64,000 bases of DNA from JAOUEA01 sp038249195 (GCA_038249195.1 JBBRWM010000007.1:59644-123643); one strand, 5' to 3'. Positions 17,030 through 25,196 are shown, counted from the first letter of the stretch. Numbers and translations are program-made. Notes: a model not told the origin generated them from the letters alone.

Positions 17030-17688
17030 GCCAGGTCAACCTCCTCCCCCCCGATATCCTCGAGCGGCAGAGCCAGCGCCGCCGTACGTACCTCGCGATC
17101 GCCGCGGGGGCGGGCCTCATCCTGCTGATCCTCGCGTTCTATCTCTTCCAGGCCTCCAAGCTCAGCGGCGTGAACGACGACATCGCCGCCCAGGAGGCCA
17201 CGAACCAAGGTATCCAGACACAGATCAACGATCTCGCGGACTTCGCGACCCTGCAAGCCTCGGCCCAAGCCGCCCAGCAGGAGCTCAACGCCGCGTGGTC
17301 AGGCGAGGTCTCGTTCTCCGGTCTCTTGATGGACGTCTCGCGTGTGATCCCGTCCGACATGGTGCTCGATTCGCTGACGTTCCAGCTCACGCCGGCCGAT
17401 ACCACCGGCGCCGCGACGACCACCGGGGTCGTGCCGTTCGTGGTGACCATGGCGGCCAGCGGCGACGCGGCGTCGGTCCAGACCATCGCTTCGTGGCTCA
17501 CGCGGCTGGAGTCCGTGAAGGGCTGGGAGAACCCATGGGTGTCCAACGGGGCGCTGCAGGACAACGGGTTCAGCTACACGATCAGCTCGAATGCAGACCT
17601 GTCCGACGCGGTCATCACCCCCCGTGGTCAGCTGGCAGACGTGCAGGGCGGCACGGCGACAGGAGGGACGGGGACCGGTGCAGGGTAG
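17026..17688 (+). CDS. pilN: type IV pilus assembly protein PilN
   Basis: A 220-residue bitopic membrane protein. It opens with the PilM-binding motif VNLLPPDILERQ (residues 4-15), then a transmembrane helix (about 26-45), a coiled-coil region (about 46-90) and a PilN-type periplasmic domain including ISRV-like LLMDVSRVIPSDMVL. It starts at GTG overlapping the pilM stop and is overlapped by pilO by 11 bases. Start and identity are well supported by the motif at the extreme N-terminus. Confidence 0.92.
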   Translation: MSQVNLLPPDILERQSQRRRTYLAIAAGAGLILLILAFYLFQASKLSGVNDDIAAQEATNQGIQTQINDLADFATLQASAQAAQQELNAAWSGEVSFSGLLMDVSRVIPSDMVLDSLTFQLTPADTTGAATTTGVVPFVVTMAASGDAASVQTIASWLTRLESVKGWENPWVSNGALQDNGFSYTISSNADLSDAVITPRGQLADVQGGTATGGTGTGAG

Positions 17689-18298
17689 ACGCGGCCTGCT
17701 CATCGTGATCGCCGTGACGGCGGTCCTCGCCGTCTTGCTCGTGGTGCTGCTCGTGCTGCCCAAGATGAGCGCCGTCAGCTCGGCGAACACCGAGCTCGAC
17801 ACGACTGAGGCGCAGCAGGCCACGCTGCTGTCGCAGCTCGCCGCGTTGCAGCAGGCGCAGGACGACGCCGAGGCGAACCGCAAGATCATCCAGGACGTGG
17901 AGCAGCAGATCCCGCCCACCGCCGACGAACCCGGGTTCTTGCAGCTGCTCGCGAACGCCGCCACGCGCGCCGGGATCAAGCTGTGGCAGTTCACGCCCGC
18001 TCAGCCGACGCTCAACACCCAGACCAACCTGTCCGAGATCCCGGTGACGTTCACGGTGAAGGGCAACTACTTCGCCCTCGCGGAGTACCTCTACAACGTG
18101 GAGACCCTGCCGCGCGTCGCGAAGGTCCAGACCGCGACGATCAGCCCGGCCGGCGACAACACCACCAGCGGATCGATCCCGTTCCTGCAGATGACGGGAT
18201 CGCTGATCCTCTACACCAGCGACACGAGCGCCGGGCCCGGCTCGGTCCCGGGTCCGTCGGCCGGCTCGACCACCTCGTCGCCTTCGCCGGGAGCCTGA
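17678..18298 (+). CDS. pilO: type IV pilus assembly protein PilO
   Basis: A 206-residue PilO-like protein: a short N-terminus, one transmembrane helix (about 7-28), a coiled coil (about 32-70, ELDTTEAQQATLLSQLAALQ) and a ferredoxin-like domain that includes ANAATRAGIKLWQFTPAQP and KGNYFALAEYLYNVETLPR. The Ser/Pro/Gly tail is low complexity. GTG 17678 is used because GGAGGG precedes it by 10 bases and the transmembrane helix then starts near residue 7. It should heterodimerise with PilN. Confidence 0.9.
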   Translation: MQGRRGLLIVIAVTAVLAVLLVVLLVLPKMSAVSSANTELDTTEAQQATLLSQLAALQQAQDDAEANRKIIQDVEQQIPPTADEPGFLQLLANAATRAGIKLWQFTPAQPTLNTQTNLSEIPVTFTVKGNYFALAEYLYNVETLPRVAKVQTATISPAGDNTTSGSIPFLQMTGSLILYTSDTSAGPGSVPGPSAGSTTSSPSPGA

Positions 18299-18299
18299 G

Positions 18300-18899
18300 A
18301 TGCCATTGACGGATCGAGACAAACGGACGCTGAAGATCGGCGGGGTGACCCTGGCGGGGATCGTGGCCCTGTTCCTGATTTACACCCTGTTGTCGCCTGG
18401 CGGAGGCGAGGTCGCCCTTCCCTCGTTCTCTCCGCCGGCGAGCGTCGCGACGCCGACCGGGGGGCCCACGGTCGGACCTACGGGGACGCCGACCGTGCAG
18501 CCCACCGTGCCCCCCGCGCAGAACTTCACGGGGCGCGACCCCTTCTCAGTGCCACCGATCCTCCAGACGTCGACCGCGACCACGCCGCCCCCGACGTCGG
18601 GCACGGGCCCGCCCCCCACCTCAACGACGCCGCCCCCGACGAGCCCCACCACGCCGCCGCCCTCGACCCCCAGCGGCTCCAGCACCGTGATCGGCGGGCA
18701 CACGGTGGTGCTGCTGGACGTGTTCCAGCGCAACGGGAAGACCCGGGCGCAGGTCGAGGTGGACGGGACCGTCTACAACGTGGCCGAAGGCGGGATGTTC
18801 GATGCGGGCCAGTTCGAGTTCCGCTCGGCGTCGGGCAACTGCGCCACGTTCCTGTTCGGAGACGAGTCGTTCACGCTCTGCGCCACCTCTTCCAAGTGA
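18300..18899 (+). CDS. PilP-like pilus assembly protein
   Basis: A 199-residue membrane-anchored protein: a cytoplasmic stub, a transmembrane helix (about 12-30), a long Pro/Thr-rich linker (about 35-125) with GRDPFSVPP inside it (79-87), and a small beta domain (about 128-195) with VIGGHTVVLLDVFQRNGKTR. Position and domain order match PilP, although PilP normally contacts the PilQ secretin, absent here. It may instead brace the PilNO complex against the cell wall. It begins one base after the pilO stop and is followed by a strong terminator at 18958. Confidence 0.72.
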   Translation: MPLTDRDKRTLKIGGVTLAGIVALFLIYTLLSPGGGEVALPSFSPPASVATPTGGPTVGPTGTPTVQPTVPPAQNFTGRDPFSVPPILQTSTATTPPPTSGTGPPPTSTTPPPTSPTTPPPSTPSGSSTVIGGHTVVLLDVFQRNGKTRAQVEVDGTVYNVAEGGMFDAGQFEFRSASGNCATFLFGDESFTLCATSSK

Positions 18900-18957
18900 T
18901 CTAGTGGTTCGCGATGGCCCCGGCGGCCCGCCCACGGGGGGAGCGGTCGCCGGTCCG

Positions 18958-18995
18958 CGAGGGCGGCTCCGTTTCGGGGCCGCCCTCGCTTCATC
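18958..18995 (+). terminator. terminator at the end of the pilus locus
   Basis: A stem of about 13 bp with one bulge (18958-18970 with 18976-18988) is closed by a short loop and followed by cttcatct. It separates the pilus operon from aroC. Confidence 0.8.
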
Positions 18996-18997
18996 TC

Positions 18998-19003
18998 TAT
19001 GAT
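18998..19003 (+). promoter_or_regulatory. -10 element for leaderless aroC
   Basis: TATGAT, five of six matches to TATAAT, ends seven bases before ATG 19011 with no Shine-Dalgarno between. Transcription would start at or next to the A of the start codon, giving a leaderless mRNA. The upstream side is the terminator hairpin, so no -35 can be seen. Confidence 0.6.
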
Positions 19004-19010
19004 GGGCGCA

Positions 19011-20165
19011 ATGTTGCGTCTGCTGACCGCGGGGGAGTCCCACGGCAAGGGTCTGATGATGATCCTCGAGGGCATGCCGGCCGGTGTGGAGATCTCGCTC
19101 CGGGAGCTGACGGAGGAGCTCGCGCGACGCCGGCATGGGCACGGTCGCGGCGGCCGACAGCGCTTCGAACGCGACCGGTTCGAGATCCTGAGCGGCGTGC
19201 GGCACGGAAGGACCATGGGCTCGCCGATCGGCGTCACGATCGTGAACCTGGAGTTCGAAACCAAGTACGCGGATCTCATGGGCGTCGAGGGCGAGGACGT
19301 CCCCGAGGAGCGCCTCACGCGACCGCGTCCGGGCCACGCCGACCTCGCGGGAGCCCAGAAGTACGGGTTCGACGACGTGCGCAACGTGCTCGAGCGCGCG
19401 AGCGCCCGCGAGACCGCGGCGCGCGTGGCCGCGGGGACGTTCTGCAAGGCGTTCCTGGCGGGCCTCGACGTCCGGGTGCTCTCGCACGTGGTGCAGGTCG
19501 GCAAGGTCAAGGTGCCGGCCCGCGCCCGGGTTCCGGAGCCCCAGGACCTGGGTGCCATCGATGCCTCGCCCGTGCGCTGTTTGGACCCGGAGGCCTCGAA
19601 CGCCATGGTCGGGGAGATCGACCGCCTGCGGAAGGAGCGCGACACCGTGGGGGGCGTGTTCGAGGTCCTCGCGTACGGCGCGCCGCCGGGCCTGGGTTCC
19701 TACGTGCACTACGACCGCAAGCTCGACGCGCGGCTGGCCCTGGCGCTCATGAGCATCCAATCGGTGAAGGGCGTGGAGGTGGGAGACGGGTTCGCCTCCG
19801 CGTCGCGCCCCGGCTCGAAGGCCCACGACGAGATAGTGCTGCGGGGCGGCGAGATCGGGCGGCAGACGGCGAGGGCGGGAGGCATCGAGGGTGGGATGAG
19901 CACCGGCCAACCCATCCGTCTGCGGGCGGCCATGAAGCCCTTCTCCACGGTTCCCAAGCCCCTGGCCACGGTGGACCTTGCCACCAAGACGGAAGCGGTC
20001 GCGATCAAGCAACGCACCGACGCGTGCGCCGTGCCGGCCGGCGGCGTGGTGGGGGAGGCCGTGGTCGCCTTCGAGCTGGCGGCCGCCGCGCTCGAGAAGT
20101 TCGGCGGCGATTCGGCGGCCGAGACCCGCCGCAATCTCGATGCCTACGTGGGGTCCTTGCCGTGA
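19011..20165 (+). CDS. aroC: chorismate synthase
   Basis: Converts EPSP to chorismate with reduced FMN, the last step of the shikimate pathway. The 384-residue protein has the usual signatures GESHGKG (10-16), RPGHADLAG, ASARETAARVAAG, RAGGIEGGMSTGQPI and RTDACAVPAGGVVGEA. ATG 19011 (MLRLLTAGESHG) is chosen over the in-frame ATG 18999 because family members start there and TATGAT lies exactly seven bases upstream. The stop overlaps aroK (GTGA), starting the coupled run aroC-aroK-aroB-aroQ. Confidence 0.95.
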   Translation: MLRLLTAGESHGKGLMMILEGMPAGVEISLRELTEELARRRHGHGRGGRQRFERDRFEILSGVRHGRTMGSPIGVTIVNLEFETKYADLMGVEGEDVPEERLTRPRPGHADLAGAQKYGFDDVRNVLERASARETAARVAAGTFCKAFLAGLDVRVLSHVVQVGKVKVPARARVPEPQDLGAIDASPVRCLDPEASNAMVGEIDRLRKERDTVGGVFEVLAYGAPPGLGSYVHYDRKLDARLALALMSIQSVKGVEVGDGFASASRPGSKAHDEIVLRGGEIGRQTARAGGIEGGMSTGQPIRLRAAMKPFSTVPKPLATVDLATKTEAVAIKQRTDACAVPAGGVVGEAVVAFELAAAALEKFGGDSAAETRRNLDAYVGSLP

Positions 20166-20659
20166 TCGTGTACCTCGTGGGCATGCCCGGGGCGGGGAAG
20201 TCCGTGGTGGGCGAGGAGCTCGCCGGGCGCCTGGGCGTGCCGTTCGTGGACCTCGATCTCGTGATCGAGGCGGCGCAGGGCCGTAGCGTCCCGGAGATCT
20301 TCGAGGCGCAGGGGGAGGCGGCGTTCCGCGCGCTCGAGGCGGGCGCCCTCACGAAGGCGTCGATGCACGATCCGGCGGTCGTCGCGTGCGGCGGCGGCGT
20401 GGTCCTCGAGCCGGCGAACCGGATCACGTTGCGCAACACGGGCACCGCCGTGTTCCTCGACGTGCCCGTGGAGCAGCTCCGGGCTCGCATCCGACCGGCG
20501 GCCGATCGCCCGCTGATCCGGGAACCGGGTGACCTCGAGCGGCTCCTCGCCGACCGGGAGCCGCTGTACCGGGAGTTCGCCGCGCACGTCGTGGATGCGA
20601 GCGGGGCACCCGGCGAGGTCGCGGAGGCGATCATCGAGGAGCTGCGTTGGTCCGCGTGA
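20162..20659 (+). CDS. aroK: shikimate kinase
   Basis: Phosphorylates shikimate at O3 using ATP. The 165 residues show the P-loop GMPGAGKS (7-14), DLDLVIE with the shikimate-binding Asp, FRALE with the binding Arg, CGGGVV (Walker B analogue), and the lid segment DRPLIRE followed by REPLYREFA. GTG 20162 overlaps the aroC stop; the stop in turn overlaps aroB by 13 bases. All expected active-site residues are present. Confidence 0.94.
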   Translation: MIVYLVGMPGAGKSVVGEELAGRLGVPFVDLDLVIEAAQGRSVPEIFEAQGEAAFRALEAGALTKASMHDPAVVACGGGVVLEPANRITLRNTGTAVFLDVPVEQLRARIRPAADRPLIREPGDLERLLADREPLYREFAAHVVDASGAPGEVAEAIIEELRWSA

Positions 20660-21735
20660 GCGTGGCGATCCCGGGCCACCCCTACGACGTGGTGGTGGGC
20701 TCGGGGATCCTCGCCGACGCTGCCTCGTTCCTCCCGCCGTTGCTCGACGTCCGGTCGGCCTTCGTGGTGGCGGACGCCGAGGCCGCCCCCCGGTACTTCG
20801 AGCCGCTCGCGGCAGGCCTGGCCGCGGGGGGGCTGGAGCCCGTCCTGCTGACCGTGCCCGCAGGCGAGGCGGCCAAGACCCTCCAGGTCTTTGCGACCCT
20901 TCTGCACCAGCTCGCCACGCAGGAGGCCCACCGCGACGACCTCGTGGTGGCGCTCGGCGGCGGCGCTACCGGGGACCTCGCGGGCTTCGTGGCCGCCACG
21001 TACATGCGCGGCCTGCCGTTCGTGCAGGTACCCACGACCCTGACCGCGCAGGTGGACGCGGCCATCGGGGGGAAGACGGCGGTGAACCTGCCCGAAGGCA
21101 AGAACCTCGTGGGCGCCTTCCATCAACCGCGGGCGGTGCTCGCGGACGTCGGGACGCTCGCGACCCTGTCCGAGCGCGACTACCGCTCGGGGCTCGCCGA
21201 GGTCGCGAAGTACGCGCTCACCCTCGACACGCGCTTGTTGGAGCAGCTGGAATCCGGTCCCGGACCGGTCCTGGCTCGCGACCCGGGAGCGCTGGAGGTC
21301 CTCATCGCCCGGTGCGCGGCGGCCAAGGCCGCAGCCGTGGCCGAGGACGAGCGCGACGTGGGTGCGCGTCTGATGCTCAACTTCGGGCACACGCTCGGGC
21401 ACGCGCTCGAGCGTCTCGACGCGTTCGAGGGCAGGTCCCACGGCGAGGCGATCGCGGTGGGCATGGTGTTCGCGGCGCGCCTTTCGGAGGTGCGGGGGCT
21501 GTGCCCGGCTGGTGTCGCGTCGCGCGTGACCAGGCTGCTCACATCCCTGGGGCTCGAGGTCGACGGGTCGTTCCCTCCGGTCGATGACATCCTGTCGGCC
21601 TTGCGGCTGGACAAGAAGTACCTCGGGGGGGTGCGGTTCGTGCTGTTGGAGGACGTCGGCAAGCCCGTGATCGTGGAGGGCGTCACGCCGCAGGAGGTCG
21701 GGACGCTCCTTCGAACCCTCGGGGCGGGGGCGTGA
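20647..21735 (+). CDS. aroB: 3-dehydroquinate synthase
   Basis: An NAD- and metal-dependent enzyme that makes 3-dehydroquinate from DAHP. The 362-residue protein carries GGGATGDLAGFVAATYMRG, PTTLTAQVDAAIGGKTAVN, the metal-ligand region LAEVAKYAL and NFGHTLGHALE. TTG 20647 is preferred because GAGGAG lies five bases upstream; GTG 20656, overlapping the aroK stop, would shorten it by three residues. The stop overlaps aroQ by GTGA. Confidence 0.94.
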   Translation: MVRVSVAIPGHPYDVVVGSGILADAASFLPPLLDVRSAFVVADAEAAPRYFEPLAAGLAAGGLEPVLLTVPAGEAAKTLQVFATLLHQLATQEAHRDDLVVALGGGATGDLAGFVAATYMRGLPFVQVPTTLTAQVDAAIGGKTAVNLPEGKNLVGAFHQPRAVLADVGTLATLSERDYRSGLAEVAKYALTLDTRLLEQLESGPGPVLARDPGALEVLIARCAAAKAAAVAEDERDVGARLMLNFGHTLGHALERLDAFEGRSHGEAIAVGMVFAARLSEVRGLCPAGVASRVTRLLTSLGLEVDGSFPPVDDILSALRLDKKYLGGVRFVLLEDVGKPVIVEGVTPQEVGTLLRTLGAGA

Positions 21736-22166
21736 AGATCCTCTACGCCTTCGGGCCCAATCTGGGTGCCCTGGGGCGCCGGGACCGGGCCACCTACGGG
21801 GACGAGTCGCTCGAGGAGATCATGGCGGGCGTGCGCGAGCTTGCGGGGACGCTCGGCCACGAGGTGGACTGGCGCCAGTCCGATCACGAGGGCGACCTCG
21901 TTGGGTGGCTTCTGGGTGCGGACGCCGAGGGGTGCGCGGCGGTCGTCATCAATCCCGGGGCGCTCAGCCACTACTCGTTCGCGCTGCGCGACGCGGTGGA
22001 GGCCTGCGGGCTGCCCGTCGTGGAGGTCCACATGTCCAACATCTATGCCCGGGAGGAGTTCCGCCGTCATTCGGTGGTCTCGGAAGCCTGCCGGGCCACG
22101 ATCACCGGCCTCGGGGCCGGTGGCTATCATCTGGCACTGGAGGCGATGCCGTGGATCACCAGCTGA
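21732..22166 (+). CDS. aroQ: type II 3-dehydroquinate dehydratase
   Basis: Dehydrates 3-dehydroquinate to 3-dehydroshikimate. The 144 residues match the type II family: FGPNLGALGRRDRATYG contains the catalytic Tyr and lid Arg, NPGALSHYSFALRDA the substrate loop, and VEVHMSNIYAREEFRRHS the catalytic His. The usual NGPNLNLLG reads FGPNLGALG, so two Asn are replaced, but the essential Tyr, Arg and His remain. It is coupled to aroB and overlaps pepP by 16 bases. Confidence 0.9.
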   Translation: MKILYAFGPNLGALGRRDRATYGDESLEEIMAGVRELAGTLGHEVDWRQSDHEGDLVGWLLGADAEGCAAVVINPGALSHYSFALRDAVEACGLPVVEVHMSNIYAREEFRRHSVVSEACRATITGLGAGGYHLALEAMPWITS

Positions 22167-23224
22167 GACGAGACGCCCTGGGGGGTCGACTGGGCGAGCT
22201 CGAGGTGGACGCCATGCTCATCTGTGGGCTGTCCAACGTGCGCTACCTCACCGGCTTCACGGGCTCGAACGGGCAGGTGCTGGTACGCGCCGCGGACGCG
22301 GTGTTCCTCACCGACGGCCGCTACACGGAGCGATCGCGTCACGAGGTCCCCGACCTCGAGCGCATCACCTACCTCGACGGCTTCGAGCGGGCGCTCGGCG
22401 ATCTCTGCGTCCGCCTGGGCGTGACCCGCCTGGGGTTCGAGGCGCAGGTCCTCACCGTGCACGGCCGCGATCGCCTCGCCGAGCGGCTGGGTGAGGTCGA
22501 CGTCGTCGGGGTGCTGGACGCCGTAGAACGACAGCGATGGGTGAAGGACGCCGAGGAGCTCGCCCTGCTCCGAAGCGCGCAGGCGGTCACCGATCAGGCG
22601 TTCGAGGACATCTTGGAGTTCCTCGCGGTCGGGCGGAGCGAGCGGCAGGTGGCCTGGGAGCTCGAGTGCCTCCTCCGCCGCGACGGAGCCGACGGCCTCG
22701 CCTTCGACCCGATCGTCGCCTTCGGGGAGAGCGCGGCCGAGCCTCATCACGAGCCCGGGCATCGGCTGCTGGAGGAGGGGGACGTCATCAAGTTGGACTT
22801 CGGCGCGCTCGTGGGTGGCTACCACGCCGACATGACCCGCACGTTGGCGTTCGGTGCGCCGGCCACCGAGTTGAAGAAGATCCACGATGTCGTGCGGGAG
22901 GCGCAGCAGGCGGGGATCGATGCGGTCGGCGTCGGGGTCACGGGAGCCGAGGTGGACGCCGCCGCCCGCTCCGTGATCGAGACGGCAGGCTACGGCGACG
23001 CGTTCCCCCACGGCCTCGGCCATGGGGTCGGGCTCGAGATCCACGAAGGCCCGCGCCTGGGACGGGACATCGATCACGTGCTCGAGGCGGGGGCGGTCGT
23101 GACCGTCGAGCCGGGGATCTACATCCCCGGGCTGGGCGGCGTTCGGATCGAGGACAGCGTGGAGGTCGCGGTCGACGGATGCCGCGTCCTGGGAAGCTCC
23201 TCCCGCGATCTCATCGAACTGTGA
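22151..23224 (+). CDS. M24-family Xaa-Pro aminopeptidase (PepP/PepQ-like)
   Basis: A 357-residue cytosolic metallopeptidase. The N-terminal creatinase-like domain (about 1-130) includes GLSNVRYLTGFTGSNG. The pita-bread domain carries the five dinuclear-metal ligands: DFGALVGGYHADMTR (two Asp), HGLGHGVGLEIHE (His), TVEPGIY (Glu) and RIEDSV (Glu). It should remove an N-terminal residue before proline. Location directly upstream of efp is a widespread arrangement. GTG 22151 lies inside the aroQ end; an exact choice of pepP or pepQ is not possible from sequence alone. Confidence 0.88.
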   Translation: MDHQLRRDALGGRLGELEVDAMLICGLSNVRYLTGFTGSNGQVLVRAADAVFLTDGRYTERSRHEVPDLERITYLDGFERALGDLCVRLGVTRLGFEAQVLTVHGRDRLAERLGEVDVVGVLDAVERQRWVKDAEELALLRSAQAVTDQAFEDILEFLAVGRSERQVAWELECLLRRDGADGLAFDPIVAFGESAAEPHHEPGHRLLEEGDVIKLDFGALVGGYHADMTRTLAFGAPATELKKIHDVVREAQQAGIDAVGVGVTGAEVDAAARSVIETAGYGDAFPHGLGHGVGLEIHEGPRLGRDIDHVLEAGAVVTVEPGIYIPGLGGVRIEDSVEVAVDGCRVLGSSSRDLIEL

Positions 23225-23246
23225 GCCCGAGGAGCTGAGGACCTGC

Positions 23247-23813
23247 GTGAGCGTTTCCACGAACGACTTCAAGAACGGGATGACCATCGAGCTCGACGGC
23301 ACCCTCTTCCAGATCATCGAGTTCCAGCACGTGAAGCCCGGCAAGGGCGGCGCGTTCGTGCGCACGAAGCTGCGCAACGTCAAGAGCGGCGCCGTGATCG
23401 AGCGAACCTTCAACGCGGGGGTCAAGGTCGATCAGGCCATCGTGGAACGCAAGGACTACCAGTACCTGTACCCCGAGACCGAGGATTTCGTGTTCATGGA
23501 CCTGCAGAGCTATGAGCAGATCCACGTCCCGCGCGTGCTCGTCGGGGACGCCGCCAACTACCTCGTCGAGGGTTCGCAGGCCGCGGTCGCGCTGCACGAG
23601 GGTGTCCCCATCACCGTCGACCTGCCGGCCTCGATGGTGCTCACCATCACGAGCTGCGATCCGGGGGCCAAGGGCGACACGCGAACGGGCGCGATGAAAC
23701 CCGCGACGCTGGAGACCGGCGCCGTCGTCAACGTGCCGCTCTTCGTGGAGGAGGGCGAGCAGATCAAGGTCGACACGCGCTCCGGCGAATACATCGAACG
23801 CGTGAAGCGTTGA
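23247..23813 (+). CDS. efp: translation elongation factor P
   Basis: EF-P binds between the P and E sites and relieves stalling at polyproline. The 188-residue length and the three beta domains are standard. The tip loop KPGKGGAFVR (about 32-41) holds the conserved Lys. No epmA/epmB-type modification gene is in the window. The closing signature VPLFVEEGEQIKVDTRSGEY is intact. GTG 23247 is preceded by GAGCTGAGGACC. Its stop overlaps the TTG of nusB, coupling the two. The Pro-rich linkers in the pilus proteins and the 5024 gene product are plausible beneficiaries. Confidence 0.96.
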   Translation: MSVSTNDFKNGMTIELDGTLFQIIEFQHVKPGKGGAFVRTKLRNVKSGAVIERTFNAGVKVDQAIVERKDYQYLYPETEDFVFMDLQSYEQIHVPRVLVGDAANYLVEGSQAAVALHEGVPITVDLPASMVLTITSCDPGAKGDTRTGAMKPATLETGAVVNVPLFVEEGEQIKVDTRSGEYIERVKR

Positions 23814-24220
23814 CGGGTCGTCGCAGCGCGCGCAGGACCGCCATCGACATCCTCTACCAGGCCGACGTCACCGACGAGGCGGCCCCCGAGGTCATGCGGG
23901 ACTGGCTCGCGGCGGAGCGCCACGTGCCGGCATTCGCGCAGGAGTTGGTCGAGGGCGTGGCCGAGCACGAACCCGAGATCGACCTCCTGCTCGAGGAGCA
24001 CGCCGAGGGGTGGACGGTGGCACGCATGGCCGCGCTCGATCGCACGATCCTGCGGGTGGCGGTGGAGGAGCTGCTGCACCGGCCCGAGGTGCCGACCTCG
24101 GTCGCGATCAGCGAGGCGGTGGAGGCGGCCTCCGACCTGTCCGCCGATGAGTCGCGGCGGTTCGTGAACGGCGTGCTAGGCCCCATCGCGCGAGCCGTGC
24201 GACCCGACCGGTCGGCCTAG
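23810..24220 (+). CDS. nusB: transcription antitermination factor NusB
   Basis: A 136-residue all-alpha protein that binds the boxA sequence of rRNA leaders with NusE. The sequence opens with RRSARRTAIDILYQAD and ends with the helix EAVEAASDLSADESRRFVNGVLG, both NusB hallmarks. It starts at TTG, overlapping the efp stop (TTGA). Its stop codon overlaps the tatA stop on the other strand within a CTAG palindrome. Confidence 0.93.
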   Translation: MTGRRSARRTAIDILYQADVTDEAAPEVMRDWLAAERHVPAFAQELVEGVAEHEPEIDLLLEEHAEGWTVARMAALDRTILRVAVEELLHRPEVPTSVAISEAVEAASDLSADESRRFVNGVLGPIARAVRPDRSA

Positions 24221-24414
24221 GCGTCGGGCGTGGGACTTGCGGGCTTGTCCTCGGGCGTGCCGGCGTCGTCCGGCTCCTCGGTCACGCCTTCGCGCAGGCC
24301 CTTCTTGAACTCACCCTGGGCCCGGCCGATGTTCCGCGCGAACTCCGGGATCTTCTTCACCCCGAACAGCAAGGCGACGCCGGCCGCGACGGCTGCTACG
24401 ACTCCCCATTCCAT
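24217..24414 (-). CDS. tatA: Sec-independent protein translocase subunit TatA
   Basis: A 65-residue TatA/TatE protein that forms the twin-arginine pore. The N-terminal membrane helix (about 3-16) is followed by the conserved hinge FGVKKIPEFARNIGRAQGEFKKG (amphipathic helix) and an acidic Pro-rich tail. ATG at 24414 is chosen because the helix must begin at once and AAGGTGG lies upstream. A TACACT at 24474-24469 is a possible -10. It is a lone gene, convergent with nusB and divergent from pyrR; tatC is not in the window. Confidence 0.9.
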   Translation of the reverse strand: MEWGVVAAVAAGVALLFGVKKIPEFARNIGRAQGEFKKGLREGVTEEPDDAGTPEDKPASPTPDA

Positions 24415-24528
24415 GTGCCCACACCACCTTCGCATCGACGGTGCCGGACGGAACCGGTACCGGATGCCAGTGTACGACCGGGGGTTGAGCTGCGCCAGGA
24501 AGGTCCTCCGCCAGCTCGCGCCTGGTGC

Positions 24529-24534
24529 TATCCT
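24529..24534 (+). promoter_or_regulatory. putative -10 element of the pyr operon
   Basis: TATCCT would place the transcription start near 24541, just at the base of the PyrR-binding hairpin. A leader that begins with that hairpin is what PyrR control needs. No good -35 is seen at the right distance. Confidence 0.5.
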
Positions 24535-24551
24535 CGACACCGGAACACTTC

Positions 24552-24585
24552 CCCTTTAAGTCCGGTCCCGAGAGGCCGGGAAGGG
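24552..24585 (+). promoter_or_regulatory. PyrR-binding RNA hairpin
   Basis: The leader folds into the classic PyrR target. The lower stem is 24552-24556 with 24581-24585, a purine-rich internal bulge is at 24557-24561, and the upper stem is 24562-24565 with 24576-24579. The capping pairs 24567-24568 with 24574-24575 enclose a cgaga loop. The GTCC...GAGAGGC core matches the known PyrR binding loop. UMP-bound PyrR would stabilise it. Confidence 0.85.
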
Positions 24586-24610
24586 AGCGGATACGTGGGA
24601 TACAACCTGG

Positions 24611-24642
24611 GCGCCCTTTCGCATGCTCGAGAGGGCGTTCTT
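24611..24642 (+). promoter_or_regulatory. attenuator hairpin enclosing the pyrR ribosome binding site
   Basis: An 11-bp stem (24611-24621 with 24628-24638) followed by tctt looks like an intrinsic terminator. Its 3' arm contains GAGAGG (24629-24634), the only good Shine-Dalgarno for pyrR GTG 24645. It could therefore stop transcription, block translation, or both. Mycobacterial PyrR acts at translation, so the second mode is plausible. Confidence 0.65.
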
Positions 24643-24644
24643 CC

Positions 24645-25196
24645 GTGAGTGGGCGCCTGATGGACCCCGACGACGTCCGGCGCGCCACGACCCGGATCGC
24701 CCACGAGATCCTGGAGCGCGACCACGGCGGCGAGGACGTGGCGCTCATCGGGATCGCGAACCGCGGCGACCATCTGGCGCGGCGGCTCGCGGACGAGATC
24801 AACCGGATCGAGGGGCGGGCCGTCCCCGTGGGCATCCTCGACATCACGTTCTACCGCGACGACATCGGCATGAAGGCCGAGGCGCCGGAGGTCCACGAGA
24901 CGCGTGTGGGCTTCGACATCACCGGGAGGACCCTCGTCCTGGTCGACGACGTCCTGTTCACCGGGCGGACGATCCGAGCGGCGATGGATGCCCTCATGGA
25001 TTTCGGACGCCCGCGGCGCATCCAGCTCGCCGTGCTCGTCGACCGCGGGCATCGCGAGCTGCCCATCCGCGCGGACTTCGTCGGCAAGAACGTCCCGACG
25101 CGTCGCGCGGACGACGTCCGGGTGCTCGTCGCGGAGATGGACGGCGAGGACGGGGTGTTCGTGGAGCAGGCGACCCGCGGCGAGGGGCCGGCATGA
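24645..25196 (+). CDS. pyrR: bifunctional pyr operon regulator / uracil phosphoribosyltransferase
   Basis: A 183-residue type I phosphoribosyltransferase-fold protein that binds the pyr leader RNA when UMP is bound; many homologues also have uracil phosphoribosyltransferase activity. The PRPP loop LVLVDDVLFTGRTIRAA (about 91-107) is intact, as are IGIANRGDHLARRL and DITFYRDD. GTG 24645 is favoured by GAGAGG eleven bases upstream; ATG 24660 is an alternative with no ribosome binding site. It is the first gene of the operon and overlaps pyrB by ATGA. Confidence 0.93.
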   Translation: MSGRLMDPDDVRRATTRIAHEILERDHGGEDVALIGIANRGDHLARRLADEINRIEGRAVPVGILDITFYRDDIGMKAEAPEVHETRVGFDITGRTLVLVDDVLFTGRTIRAAMDALMDFGRPRRIQLAVLVDRGHRELPIRADFVGKNVPTRRADDVRVLVAEMDGEDGVFVEQATRGEGPA

